Positions 44,363 to 53,236 of a DNA stretch of 64,000 bases are shown here, piece by piece. Numbering within the stretch: the first letter of the stretch is position 1; every line of letters starts with the position of its first letter. Both the position numbers and the translations under genes were made by a program. The notes under the pieces were generated by a model. The model saw only the letters and a list, made by a program, of their open reading frames with translations, was not told the origin of the DNA and made no database searches. The DNA is from an uncultured Blautia sp. GTDB lineage: Bacteria; Bacillota; Clostridia; Lachnospirales; Lachnospiraceae. Where the stretch lies: assembly GCA_934424575.1 (NCBI GenBank), contig CAKRXU010000012.1, positions 10,214 through 74,213 on the forward strand, written 5' to 3'.

Positions 44363-44376
44363 AAGAGTAAAAAATG

Positions 44377-44418
44377 AACCACAGAGCAGATTTTTGACAG
44401 CTGTTCTGTGGTTTTTTG
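44377..44418. terminator. Two-way terminator
   Basis: AACCACAGA/TCTGTGGTT stem with an internal GCAG/CTGT extension, T runs on both sides, between the convergent XRE gene and the acetyltransferase gene. Confidence 0.85.
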
Positions 44419-44422
44419 TTTT

Positions 44423-45061
44423 TTATTTTAATGCATTCCAATCAATCTTACGATCTCTGTAATAGTACTCTCTGTCATGTTCGTTGAGTTCTCGAAGAAC
44501 TCGGCACGGATTTCCAACAGCGAGACAGTTGGCAGGGATATCCTTTGTTACGACGCTGCCGGCTCCGATGACGGTGTTGTTGCCGATGGTTACACCTGGT
44601 ACTACGATCACGCCGGCGCCGAGCCAGCAGTTTTTGCCGATGTGGATCGGAAGGTTGTACTGGTAGGCTTTTTCTCTTAATTCAGGGAGCAGTGGGTGAT
44701 TGGCTGTGGCGAGGTTTACGTTTGGTCCCATCATGGTGTGGTCGCCGATGTAAATGTGCGTGTCATCTACACAGGTCAGCCCGAAATTGGCATAAACATG
44801 GTTGCCAAGATGAACATGCCGTCCGCCCCAGTTTGCATAAAACGGCGGTTCAATATAGCAGCCTTCTCCTGCTTCTGCGAACATTTCTTTGATCAGCTCT
44901 GCTCGTTTTTCCATCTGGGATGGACGGGTCTGATTATAGTCGTACATTTTTTCCAGGCAGGTCATCTGGAAACCTACAAGTTCTTTGATGTTTGGATTGT
45001 AAATATTTTCGCCGTGAAGTTCTTTGTCCCATTTATTCTGAGGTGTAAGTTTCTGTTCCAT
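44423..45061 (-). CDS. Sugar O-acetyltransferase (maltose/galactoside type)
   Basis: 212 residues, left-handed beta-helix hexapeptide-repeat acetyltransferase of the Maa/LacA/NodL group. An N-terminal Mac domain (NPNIKELVGFQMTCLEKMYDYN) precedes repeats with the catalytic His (LATANHPLLPELR) and the conserved IGKNCWLGAGVIVVPGVTIG. The start at 45061 follows AAGGAAA; the longer open frame to 45142 is upstream sequence with a promoter (TTGTAA, 17, TATACT). Confidence 0.9.
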   Translation of the reverse strand: MEQKLTPQNKWDKELHGENIYNPNIKELVGFQMTCLEKMYDYNQTRPSQMEKRAELIKEMFAEAGEGCYIEPPFYANWGGRHVHLGNHVYANFGLTCVDDTHIYIGDHTMMGPNVNLATANHPLLPELREKAYQYNLPIHIGKNCWLGAGVIVVPGVTIGNNTVIGAGSVVTKDIPANCLAVGNPCRVLRELNEHDREYYYRDRKIDWNALK

Positions 45062-45140
45062 AATATATGATTTCCTTTTCTGCGAGATGATTTTAATGAT
45101 TTTATCTCCAGTATAATCAACCCTCCTGTAAATTACAATC

Positions 45141-45202
45141 AAAAAAATACCAGCTTATAAAGCATAGTGTTGATGTTCCATACTATATCTTTATAAACTG
45201 GT
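45141..45202 (-). terminator. Terminator of the first importer operon
   Basis: A 14-bp stem with one G-U pair (45189-45202 with 45149-45162) followed by ATTTTTTT on the minus strand, just after the last ABC gene. Confidence 0.8.
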
Positions 45203-45209
45203 GTTTCTT

Positions 45210-45815
45210 CTATTTATCTAACTCAATTACTCTTGTGCAGACTTTCTTGATCAGTTCCGGGCTGTGACTGACTACGAGCATTCCGATATTTCTTCGTTCT
45301 GTTTCTTCGATGAGAAAATGCCAGATCTGGCTCTGGGTGATGAGATCCAGCATAGTTGTGATCTCGTCTGCCAGTAGGAAACGAGTTCTCTGTCCCAGAG
45401 CTCTTGCAATGCAGAAACGCTGTAATTCTCCTCCTGAGAGTTCTGTCGGAAATCTGTTCATCCAGTCTGGTTCTATTCCCAGCTTTTCGATCAGTTCCGG
45501 TGCTGTCCTGTCTCCTTCTTCGATTACGTTTTTCATGCGGAGTCTTGGATTTACCGCCTGTTCCGGGTGCTGCCAGATCATCTGTACCGGACAGTATGTG
45601 CCATATTCGCTGAGTGGTTTGCCATCAAGAAGCACTTCGCCACTTTGCGGTGCTTCATATCCGGACATGATCTTACACAGAGTTGTTTTGCCAAAACCAC
45701 TGGGAGCTATAATTCCTACACGTTCACTGCTGTCTGCACTTAAACTGAACTGTCTCAGTATCTGTCTGCCTTTTACATCATAACTAAAAGACAGATTTTT
45801 TGCTTCAAGTCTCAT
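45210..45815 (-). CDS. Nickel/peptide-type ABC importer ATPase, second subunit (operon 1)
   Basis: 201 residues, short DppF/NikE-like ATPase. Walker A GIIAPSGFGKTT, signature LSGGELQRFCIARAL, Walker B FLLADEITTMLD, and switch His VVSHS are intact. It lacks the C-terminal peptide-transporter extension. The ATG at 45815 overlaps the previous gene by four bases (ATGA). It completes a five-gene importer with 45812-50163. Confidence 0.88.
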   Translation of the reverse strand: MRLEAKNLSFSYDVKGRQILRQFSLSADSSERVGIIAPSGFGKTTLCKIMSGYEAPQSGEVLLDGKPLSEYGTYCPVQMIWQHPEQAVNPRLRMKNVIEEGDRTAPELIEKLGIEPDWMNRFPTELSGGELQRFCIARALGQRTRFLLADEITTMLDLITQSQIWHFLIEETERRNIGMLVVSHSPELIKKVCTRVIELDK

Positions 45816-46732
45816 AATATGCACCTCACATATCCACTGCCGGAAGCTTTCCATGGAATCTCGCCCTGACATTCCTGTGATTTCCTGTCGCATCGTGGTG
45901 CAAACGGGCATCCCTGCAGGTTATCTTTTACATAAGGCTGTACCCCGTTAATATATTGGAAACCGTGCTTCGGCATCGCACGCCAGAGTGCTCTGGTATA
46001 TGGATGTCGAAGAGTTTCTTCCTCATTAAAATCATCCACTGCCGCGTCTTCGATCGTATAACCGGCATAAAATACCTGTACTCTGTCTGCCGTTTCCAGG
46101 GCAAGTTCCAGATCATGTGTAATGACAAGAACAGCAGCTCCCATATCCGCAAGCTGGCGAAAATGTTCCATTGCACGTTTTGCGAGTTTCGGATCCAGCC
46201 CCGGTGTTGGTTCATCCGCGATGACCAGCTTTGGATTCTCGATCAATGCTGTAGAGATCATGATTCTCCTGGTCATTCCCCCGGAAAGTTCAAACGGATA
46301 CTGTTCCTGAACCTTTTTATCCAGAGAATATTGTTCAAAAATAGAATCCAGATGTTTCTTCTTTTCTTTGTTCTTTTTTCCTTTGCAGATCTGCTGTCCG
46401 ACCTTCATTAATGGATCCAGATAAGAGGTACTCTGCGGGACCAGAACGATTTCTTTTCCCCGCAGTTTCCGGATGTTTTTTTCTGTCAGCGGCTCTCCGC
46501 AGTATCGTATTTCTCCACCCATTTCAGCATTATATGGCAAAATCCCCATGATTCCATGTGCCAGCAGACTTTTGCCCGAACCTGAAGAACCGACTACTGC
46601 CACCATTTCTCCTGCATGGATCGTGACACTCAAATCTTTGATCACAGGCAGTTCTGTCTGCTGTATTCCTTTCTGGTACTGGGTAAAAGATATTTTCATG
46701 TTGTTGATTTCCAGAATTTTTTCCCTTTCCAT
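45812..46732 (-). CDS. Nickel/peptide-type ABC importer ATPase, first subunit (operon 1)
   Basis: 306 residues, DppD/NikD-like. Walker A VVGSSGSGKSLLAHG, signature LSGGMTRRIMISTAL, Walker B LVIADEPTPGLD and ITHDLELA. The C-terminal extension with CPFAPRCDRKSQEC holds the cysteines that can bind an iron-sulfur cluster in this family. It lies ten bases after the second permease. Confidence 0.9.
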   Translation of the reverse strand: MEREKILEINNMKISFTQYQKGIQQTELPVIKDLSVTIHAGEMVAVVGSSGSGKSLLAHGIMGILPYNAEMGGEIRYCGEPLTEKNIRKLRGKEIVLVPQSTSYLDPLMKVGQQICKGKKNKEKKKHLDSIFEQYSLDKKVQEQYPFELSGGMTRRIMISTALIENPKLVIADEPTPGLDPKLAKRAMEHFRQLADMGAAVLVITHDLELALETADRVQVFYAGYTIEDAAVDDFNEEETLRHPYTRALWRAMPKHGFQYINGVQPYVKDNLQGCPFAPRCDRKSQECQGEIPWKASGSGYVRCIL

Positions 46733-46741
46733 TCTCTTCTC

Positions 46742-47569
46742 CTATTCGTGTGCACTTGCCGGATCCAGCAGCCTGCGGAGATTTTCACCTGTTGTATAAA
46801 AACATACAACAGTGATCACCAGCATGATTCCCGGAAACAGTGCAAGCCACCATTTGCCTGTGATCAGATATTTCATTGCTTCTGACAAAATAATCCCAAT
46901 CGCAGGCTGCTCATTTGACAGCCCGAACCCAAGGAACGTAATGCTGGATTCATGAAGGATCGCATGCGGAAAAAGAAGGACAAGTCCGACAATAAACTGC
47001 GGAAGCAGATGTGGAACCATGTGTTTCATTGCAATATACAAGTTACTTTTTCCCAGTTTTCTGGCTGTTTTTATATAAATCTGTTCTTTGAGCTGCAGCA
47101 CTTCACCTCTGATCAGTCTCGCCAGAGATGTCCAGTGTGTCAGTGCAACTCCAAGAATGACTCCCTTAAGTCCTCTTCCGCATGCAACGCAGATAAGGAT
47201 CAGAAGAAGCATATGCGGAATTCCCATGACCAGGTCTATGATCCATGTCACAATGGTATCTGCTGTTTTTCCCATTGTTGCAGATACAACTCCAAGAATA
47301 AATGCCATGACCGCGCTGAACGTAGCTGCACATACTCCTATGATGATACTGATAGAAAGTCCTCTGACTGTCCGTGCAAACATATCTCTTCCAAGCCAGT
47401 CTGTACCAAACGGATATTTCAGGCAGGGTGCAAGGTTTTTTCTGGAAAAATCTGTTGCCCTTGCTGCATCTTCGCAGAACAGGCCGCTGATACAGACTGC
47501 TATAAGAAACACCACGGCGATAACAAGCCAGAGTACCAGAGTTTTTCTGCGGTTCCATCTGTTTTTCAT
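46742..47569 (-). CDS. Nickel/peptide-type ABC importer permease C (operon 1)
   Basis: 275 residues, DppC/NikC-like with an N-terminal helix, the PFGTDWLGRDMFARTVRG motif before the TM core, and an EAA-type loop (ARLIRGEVLQLKEQIYIKTARKLG). It overlaps permease B by four bases. Confidence 0.9.
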   Translation of the reverse strand: MKNRWNRRKTLVLWLVIAVVFLIAVCISGLFCEDAARATDFSRKNLAPCLKYPFGTDWLGRDMFARTVRGLSISIIIGVCAATFSAVMAFILGVVSATMGKTADTIVTWIIDLVMGIPHMLLLILICVACGRGLKGVILGVALTHWTSLARLIRGEVLQLKEQIYIKTARKLGKSNLYIAMKHMVPHLLPQFIVGLVLLFPHAILHESSITFLGFGLSNEQPAIGIILSEAMKYLITGKWWLALFPGIMLVITVVCFYTTGENLRRLLDPASAHE

Positions 47570-48561
47570 CTTCCCGCACCCCCTCTTCGGATCCGCGGGT
47601 CGATGACTCCGTACAGAATATTGGCTATAAAGTTTCCTCCAAACACAAACAGTGCACTTATGATTGTGATCGCCATCAGAAGCGGCATATCACTTCCAAG
47701 ACCTGCACTGACCGCTGCCTGTCCAAGTCCCGGATAGGAAAAAACCTGCTCCACAAGCACTGAGCCGCCAAATATCTCGCTGATCGAAGCAAACTGAAGT
47801 GTCACTGCCGGGCCAAGGACATTGCGGAAACCATGGTTTTTGAATATCTGCCAGTTATTTTCTCCTCTTGCTTTTGCAAAAAGCACGTAATCGCTGTCAC
47901 AGATGTCGATCATTTTTTCTCTGGTATGCATGGCAATATTGGATATCCCTGTGATGGAAAGTGTCACCGCCGGAAGGATCGCATGACGCACACGGTCAAG
48001 AAAAGTTACTCCGCTTGCCTCCATTCCAATCGGTACACTTAATCCTATCGGAAGTATTTTGAGCCATACTCCAAAAATGATAAGCAACAGCATAGCAATC
48101 CAGAATGCCGGGGTACTGGAGATCACCAGACAGTATCCTTTGATGATCTTATCAATCGGTTTTCCACGGTTCATCCCTGCAAGTGAGCCCAGCAAAAAAC
48201 CAATCAGTCCTGACAAAATCCATGCAATGATCATCAGAAACAGGGAATTTCCAAGTTTTACGGCGATCACTGTCGTTACCTTCTGTCGATAAAGGAGAGA
48301 TATTCCCATATCTCCCCTCACAAAATCTCTGAACCATGCAATGTAGCGCTGCAGGGGCGGCTGTCCCACGCCCCAGTATTCTTCAAGTTTTGCGATCTGT
48401 TCCTGACTCATGCTTCCAAGCGCAGCCTGTCCGACGTTCGCTTTCAGAGGATCGATCGGAGAAGCTGTCATAAGTGCAAAAGCAGCAACACTGACTGCAA
48501 ACAGCAGAAGCAGCACTTTAATGAAATTTTTTAAGATAAATTTTGCTTTTGAATTATTCAA
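47566..48561 (-). CDS. Nickel/peptide-type ABC importer permease B (operon 1)
   Basis: 331 residues, DppB/NikB-like: N-terminal helix, DFVRGDMGISLLYRQKV, then five core helices and a cytoplasmic EAA-type loop (VLFAKARGENNWQIFKNHGFRN). It lies six bases after the binding protein gene. Confidence 0.9.
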   Translation of the reverse strand: MNNSKAKFILKNFIKVLLLLFAVSVAAFALMTASPIDPLKANVGQAALGSMSQEQIAKLEEYWGVGQPPLQRYIAWFRDFVRGDMGISLLYRQKVTTVIAVKLGNSLFLMIIAWILSGLIGFLLGSLAGMNRGKPIDKIIKGYCLVISSTPAFWIAMLLLIIFGVWLKILPIGLSVPIGMEASGVTFLDRVRHAILPAVTLSITGISNIAMHTREKMIDICDSDYVLFAKARGENNWQIFKNHGFRNVLGPAVTLQFASISEIFGGSVLVEQVFSYPGLGQAAVSAGLGSDMPLLMAITIISALFVFGGNFIANILYGVIDPRIRRGGAGR

Positions 48562-48567
48562 GATCTG

Positions 48568-50163
48568 TTACTCCCATGACCACTGATCTACGTTATTTAC
48601 GATAGACCAGCCATGTCCGTGTGGATGGATCTTCTGGTCAGCTACTTTGAGTCCGTCTTTTACAAAGTACAGATGATCGATATTGCAGAGCCAGATCCAC
48701 GGGATATCTCCCTCCTGTGTAATTCCGCTCTCTCCGTCCCACTGGGCTTTTTTCCAAAGGTCATACGATGCTTCCAGATCACTGGATTTCAGAGCTTCAT
48801 CCATATATTTGTCTACGGTTTCGTTCGCATATGGAGAGTACTCTGCAAGGCCGGTCTCGCTCATTGTATGATAGATATTGTACAGTTCCATTGGTGTATG
48901 TGCGCCCCACCCCCATACAAGCGGCTCAGACTCTGCTCTTGTGTAGGCGGTATCCCAGTCAACACCCTCTGTTGTCACTTCAATTCCAAGTTCGGCAAGC
49001 TGATTCTTGCTGTCCTCTGCCAGTGCCTGGCGAACAGAATCGGATGCCGGATACAGCATGGTAAGTTCCGCACGTACACCGTCTTTTTCACGGATTCCGT
49101 CATCACCTTCTGCCCATCCTGCTGTTTCAAGAATTTCTTTTGCCTTATCCAGATCGTATTCTACTTCCGCTTCCTCGTTATACCATGGCATTTTGTCACA
49201 CACGCTGTATGCCGGGGTTCCGTAACCATTCAGGACATTCTGGATCATTTCTTCGCGGTCAATGCCGATATTGATCGCACGTCTTACTTCTACATCGCTG
49301 GTGAAGTCATTTCCATAAGTTACTCCGTCAATTTCCTCTGCTGCTGTTGCCGGAAGGTTGAATCCTCGGTTATCTACTGTCTGCACGCTGAACAGATCAT
49401 ATCCGTCAACCGTCATATCTGAATAAGATGCCGCCGTATGTGCCACGTCTACCGTGCCGGACTGAGCTGCTGCCAGTGCTGCATCTTCTTCCATGAAAAG
49501 AACGGTTACTTTTTTCATTTTTGGTGCTTCGCCGTAGTAGTCCGGATTCGCCTCAAAAATAACCTGCTGTCCTTTGTCCCACTGTTTCATGATATAACGT
49601 CCGGAACCGATCGGATCCTGTCCGTAATTCTCATCATAAGCATGTTCCGGAACGATTCCTACAATTGCCATTGTATATGGCCAGACTGCAAATGGTGTGT
49701 TCATGTGAAATTCAACCGTTGTATCATCCACAGCCACTGCTTCTTTCAGCATGGAAAAATCATTGACGGAACTGTTATCGCGGCAGTTGTTGTATGTAAA
49801 TGCCACATCGGATGCTGTCAGAGCTTCACCGTCTGTAAATTTGACATCATCCCGGATCTTAACAGTCCAGGTAAGTCCATCATCGCTCACAGAATAATCT
49901 GTCGCCAGGTCCATACCGATAGAAAGATCTGTGTTTGTAGTAGTAAGTGTACTCTGGATCAGAGGCTCATGCACATGCTCTCCTGCGCCCCATCCATATG
50001 CCGGGTCAAATCCAGCTTTCGGCTCGGATGTCGTCGGCATAGTCACGATTACTTCATCTTTCGCTGTGCTTTCTTCCTGTGCCGCAAATACAGTTGCAGA
50101 TCCTCCTGCAAAGGATGCTGTCACACAGACCGCCATCATAATTGCCAGTAATTTTCTCTTCAT
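48568..50163 (-). CDS. Nickel/peptide-type substrate-binding protein (operon 1)
   Basis: 531 residues, SBP family 5 (DppA/OppA/NikA). A signal peptide is followed by VFAAQE (27-31). C13 lies in the hydrophobic core with V before it, so no proper lipobox is present, unusual for a Gram-positive binding protein. SDDGLTWTVKIRDDVKFTDGEALTASDVAFTYN is the family signature. The ligand cannot be assigned; neighbouring Co/Ni transport genes suggest a metal or metal-ligand complex. AGGAGG precedes the ATG. Confidence 0.88.
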   Translation of the reverse strand: MKRKLLAIMMAVCVTASFAGGSATVFAAQEESTAKDEVIVTMPTTSEPKAGFDPAYGWGAGEHVHEPLIQSTLTTTNTDLSIGMDLATDYSVSDDGLTWTVKIRDDVKFTDGEALTASDVAFTYNNCRDNSSVNDFSMLKEAVAVDDTTVEFHMNTPFAVWPYTMAIVGIVPEHAYDENYGQDPIGSGRYIMKQWDKGQQVIFEANPDYYGEAPKMKKVTVLFMEEDAALAAAQSGTVDVAHTAASYSDMTVDGYDLFSVQTVDNRGFNLPATAAEEIDGVTYGNDFTSDVEVRRAINIGIDREEMIQNVLNGYGTPAYSVCDKMPWYNEEAEVEYDLDKAKEILETAGWAEGDDGIREKDGVRAELTMLYPASDSVRQALAEDSKNQLAELGIEVTTEGVDWDTAYTRAESEPLVWGWGAHTPMELYNIYHTMSETGLAEYSPYANETVDKYMDEALKSSDLEASYDLWKKAQWDGESGITQEGDIPWIWLCNIDHLYFVKDGLKVADQKIHPHGHGWSIVNNVDQWSWE

Positions 50164-50190
50164 TGTCTCATTTCCTCCTTTTGTTCTTAT

Positions 50191-50368
50191 TTATGCATAA
50201 CGCTGTGTCTATCAACAGTTTTATGGTTTATTTTTATTTATTATGCATAACAAGTTCTATCAGTATACCATCAATTTCGGTCATATATAACCGCCCCTGG
50301 GGGATATTGACATATTCATATATCGCATGGATCATACTGTTTTTTTCATGGCTTTACATCCCCCTGGG
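50191..50368 (-). promoter_or_regulatory. Control region of importer operon 1
   Basis: On the minus strand TTATAT (50285-50290), a 17-base spacer and TATACT (50262-50267). The C/G motif ATATCCCCCAGGGG (50294-50307) lies three bases upstream of the -35. A mirror-oriented match (ATCCCCCTGGG on the plus strand) is at 50358-50368. Two copies of TTATGCATAAC lie in the leader at 50191-50201 and 50241-50251, exactly 50 bp apart. The rest of this 357-base gap shows nothing recognisable before the cbiO terminator. Confidence 0.55.
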
Positions 50369-50484
50369 AGGCTTGTTTTTACACTGCGTTTTGTTAAAAT
50401 ATAGTCAACACAAAGAACTGTGTTATTTTATCAAATAAAGGTGCACAGACCTCCACCCTTAAGGCACCAGTTAACCCATAATTT

Positions 50485-50522
50485 AAAAAAAGTACTTCCA
50501 ACTCCGCGGGAAGTACTTTTTT
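50485..50522. terminator. Terminator after cbiO
   Basis: A 12-13-bp stem AAAAGTACTTCC/GGAAGTACTTTT at 50487-50520 with T runs on both strands. Confidence 0.85.
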
Positions 50523-51189
50523 ATATCATTTTTAGTTCATGGTCCTCATTCATAACTGCAAACCTGGTTCCAATCGTCTCTGCAAGATGCCGATTATGTG
50601 TGATAGTAATCAATGTCTTTCCTGCTCTATGAAAACTCTGTAGAAATTCCAGCAGCATATCCTGTGTCTTTTCATCCAGACCGGCAAGCGGTTCATCCAG
50701 TATCAGTACCTCCGGATTCAGCGAAAGAATACAGGCAAGTGAGACTTTACGTTTCTCACCTCCGCTCAGATGATATGGTGGTCTTTCCCTGAGCCTCTCT
50801 ATTCCAAACAGCCGCAAGCAATCTTCTGTTCTTTGCCTGATCTCAGTTTCTGACATTCCCATCTGAACAGGACCAAACGCAATTTCCTCCTCTACACTTC
50901 CGCAGAACAGCTGTGTATCCGCATTCTGAAACACATAGCCTAGCTGCTGATGGAACCACTTTGCAAACTGCCTGTCTTTCAATGCTTTTTCTGTAATTTC
51001 ATAATCTTTATAAAAATAATGTCCCTCAGATGGAAATATAATTCCATTCAATAACCTGATAAGAGTTGATTTTCCACAGCCATTTGGTCCCTGAATAACC
51101 ACAGAATCGCCTTTTTCAATCTGGAGATTCACATATCTTAGTGCCACCTCATGCTCATATGCGAAGCAAACTTTTTCCAGTGTGATCAT
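50521..51189 (-). CDS. cbiO: Energy-coupling factor transporter ATPase (CbiO/NikO-like)
   Basis: 222 residues. Walker A VIQGPNGCGKSTLIR, signature LSGGEKRKVSLACIL, Walker B VLILDEPLAGLDEKT, TITHN. This ATPase type energises ECF transporters. It forms a set with cbiQ and cbiM directly upstream, so the substrate is probably Co2+ or Ni2+. Confidence 0.9.
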   Translation of the reverse strand: MITLEKVCFAYEHEVALRYVNLQIEKGDSVVIQGPNGCGKSTLIRLLNGIIFPSEGHYFYKDYEITEKALKDRQFAKWFHQQLGYVFQNADTQLFCGSVEEEIAFGPVQMGMSETEIRQRTEDCLRLFGIERLRERPPYHLSGGEKRKVSLACILSLNPEVLILDEPLAGLDEKTQDMLLEFLQSFHRAGKTLITITHNRHLAETIGTRFAVMNEDHELKMI

Positions 51190-51266
51190 AATTGTCTACC
51201 TTTATCCTCTCTCCTGCTGCCTTTATGTCTTTATGAAACAGATGTATCGTAAACGTTACTGTTCAT

Positions 51267-52085
51267 TCAGTTCAGGTGAATAAACAGTGCCACGCACCCT
51301 GCCATGATCAAAATATGTACAATGTCGTACGGACACACTCTGTATTTCTGTTTTGACTGATATTCTCCGGTAAATCCCCTGCAGCACATGGCTGCATACA
51401 TTTCTTCTGCCATTTCGCTGGATTTAAGAAATGTAATTCCAAGAATACCGGAAAAAGATTTTGCCTTGTCCGGATTTTTTCCCACAGATCTCAGTCTGAC
51501 GGACCGTAAAATCTCCACACATATCTCACCCAGAACTGAAATATATTTCAGTGTAATATCCAGAGTAAAAATAAACAACGATGGTACATGAAAAGTTCTC
51601 ATGCCGGCTGTGAGTTTATTCCACGAAGTCCCTGCTGACAAAATACCGACCAATGTTACCGATACGTATACTCTCGCTGTAATGTTTGCCAGAGTCTGAG
51701 GATTCCCCATAAAAACCGCCGGCAAAAGAAGAAATATCGAAATCAGGACTGCACCAGCAGTTCCACTTAATATCTGCCGGATAGCAGCTGCTGAGAAAAA
51801 GGCCAGCCTAACTGTTACAGCTGCACACATAATCAGCACAAACAGATAATTTCCCGAACATGCTGTAAGAATGATATAGAGTATCGTATAAAACAACTTA
51901 AGAGAAGGAGTAGCAGAAAATCTGCCATCCTTCCCTTCATCAAATTTTAGTCTTGCCAGCACAGACAAAACAGATTTTGTGCTTCTGGTAAGAAAAGCTT
52001 CTTTATCTGCAGAGGGAACATACTCTTCCTGCCTGCACATCCAACTCGGAATCTCTGTTTTTCCTGTTCTGTAATCATCCATCAT
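51267..52085 (-). CDS. cbiQ: Energy-coupling factor transmembrane protein (CbiQ-like)
   Basis: 272 residues with five to six membrane helices. The family's coupling motifs appear as EILRSVRLRS and EMYAAMCCRGFTGEY (the A-R-G boxes that contact the ATPase). Its start overlaps the last base of cbiM's stop. The hydrophilic N-terminal 60 residues are typical of CbiQ. Confidence 0.88.
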   Translation of the reverse strand: MMDDYRTGKTEIPSWMCRQEEYVPSADKEAFLTRSTKSVLSVLARLKFDEGKDGRFSATPSLKLFYTILYIILTACSGNYLFVLIMCAAVTVRLAFFSAAAIRQILSGTAGAVLISIFLLLPAVFMGNPQTLANITARVYVSVTLVGILSAGTSWNKLTAGMRTFHVPSLFIFTLDITLKYISVLGEICVEILRSVRLRSVGKNPDKAKSFSGILGITFLKSSEMAEEMYAAMCCRGFTGEYQSKQKYRVCPYDIVHILIMAGCVALFIHLN

Positions 52086-53089
52086 TATGCCGCTTTCTTT
52101 TTGAAATCAACTTTGTCTTTCATAAGTGAAGAAATGATCTTAAAGAAAATCACCAGAAGTGCCACACCGACAACTGCCGACAGAATATATCCTGTCCATT
52201 CCGGCATACCTGCCATGGAATAATCCGGGAACAATGTTGAAAGCTCAAATCCACTTTCCATTCCTGCCGGAGTGTATCCCAATTGTGTACCACCACTGAC
52301 AAGAGTTGCCATTTCATCAACGCCCCATTCACCCCAGGCAGTACCTGTTGCAAGAAGACCGATTGGTGTCAGAACAATAAGCACTGCAATCAGTATGTAC
52401 AAAGGTTTAAACGAAGTTTTATTCGGAACTGCATCCAGAGCGGATGGTGAAACTTTCTCTACAAATGTCAGTACCACTACAGTCAGTACAATCTCTGCCA
52501 GTCCAAACAAAGTAATATGTCCAATCATCATTGCCGGTATGGACACGCTTAAAGGATATGGACAGTAAAGTGCCTGACCTGCTGCATTCTTAAACAATAA
52601 CGGCTGAATACCAAATTCAACAGCGGCACAGAATGCTGCTTCATTGATTCCTATATATGCACCAATCGCGGCACTGAGCTTACGCATACCCGTTTTTTTC
52701 AGAAGCAGCTTATACAGAAAAAATCCCAGATACGGCAGTACAAACGCCATGTTGAAACAGTTGGCTCCAAATGCAAGGATTCCTCCATCTCCAAAAAGCA
52801 GTGCCTGTATCAGCAGCGCAATAGAAACGGATATACATCCGGCTGCTGGACTGCCTGTAAGGATTGCAATAAGAGTTCCACCTACTGCATGTCCTGTAGT
52901 GCCTCCCGGAAGCGGCACATTAAACATCATTCCAAGGAATGAAAAAGCGGCACCAATGCCAAGAAGCGGCATCTTCGCTTTCGGTATTTCTGTTCTTACT
53001 TTGTTGATTGAATATCCCCAGACCGGGACCATGGCGGCTGTCATTACAGCACATGTCGACGGGCTTAAATAGTTCTCAGGTATATGCAT
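52085..53089 (-). CDS. cbiM: Cobalt/nickel ECF substrate-binding membrane protein (CbiM/NikM-like)
   Basis: 334 residues. It starts MHIPENYLSPSTC, the conserved N-terminal loop whose amino group and His2 bind the metal. Membrane helices follow (about 15-225). The C-terminal part (about 230-330) has LTPIGLLATGTAWGEWG and one more membrane pair, resembling a fused CbiN/PDGLE module. It is the specificity subunit of the transporter made with cbiQ and cbiO. Co2+ versus Ni2+ cannot be decided. Confidence 0.9.
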   Translation of the reverse strand: MHIPENYLSPSTCAVMTAAMVPVWGYSINKVRTEIPKAKMPLLGIGAAFSFLGMMFNVPLPGGTTGHAVGGTLIAILTGSPAAGCISVSIALLIQALLFGDGGILAFGANCFNMAFVLPYLGFFLYKLLLKKTGMRKLSAAIGAYIGINEAAFCAAVEFGIQPLLFKNAAGQALYCPYPLSVSIPAMMIGHITLFGLAEIVLTVVVLTFVEKVSPSALDAVPNKTSFKPLYILIAVLIVLTPIGLLATGTAWGEWGVDEMATLVSGGTQLGYTPAGMESGFELSTLFPDYSMAGMPEWTGYILSAVVGVALLVIFFKIISSLMKDKVDFKKKAA

Positions 53090-53152
53090 AGATATACTTC
53101 CTTTCCCTGTGAAAACTTTATTTTATTTGGTGCGCGCCTCATAATTAACTGT

Positions 53153-53198
53153 ATTGTATCACCACGTTAAAGTATCAACAACCTACCCCGGGGGATAT
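53153..53198 (-). promoter_or_regulatory. cbiM promoter with shared C/G motif
   Basis: On the minus strand TTGTTG (53176-53181), a 17-base spacer and TACAAT (53153-53158). The motif ATATCCCCCGGGG (53186-53198) lies just upstream, its first C exactly 13 bases before the -35, as in the operon 1 promoter. A small stem-loop (CTTATCT/AGATAAG) lies further upstream. I see no cobalamin or NiCo riboswitch. Confidence 0.55.
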
Positions 53199-53236
53199 GG
53201 AAGTATTCTTATCTGTTATAGATAAGTACTAATATT

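Noticed and set aside
53090..53236. Cobalamin or NiCo riboswitch before cbiM
   Set aside because: I found no B12-box-like or NiCo-like conserved segments in the short leader.
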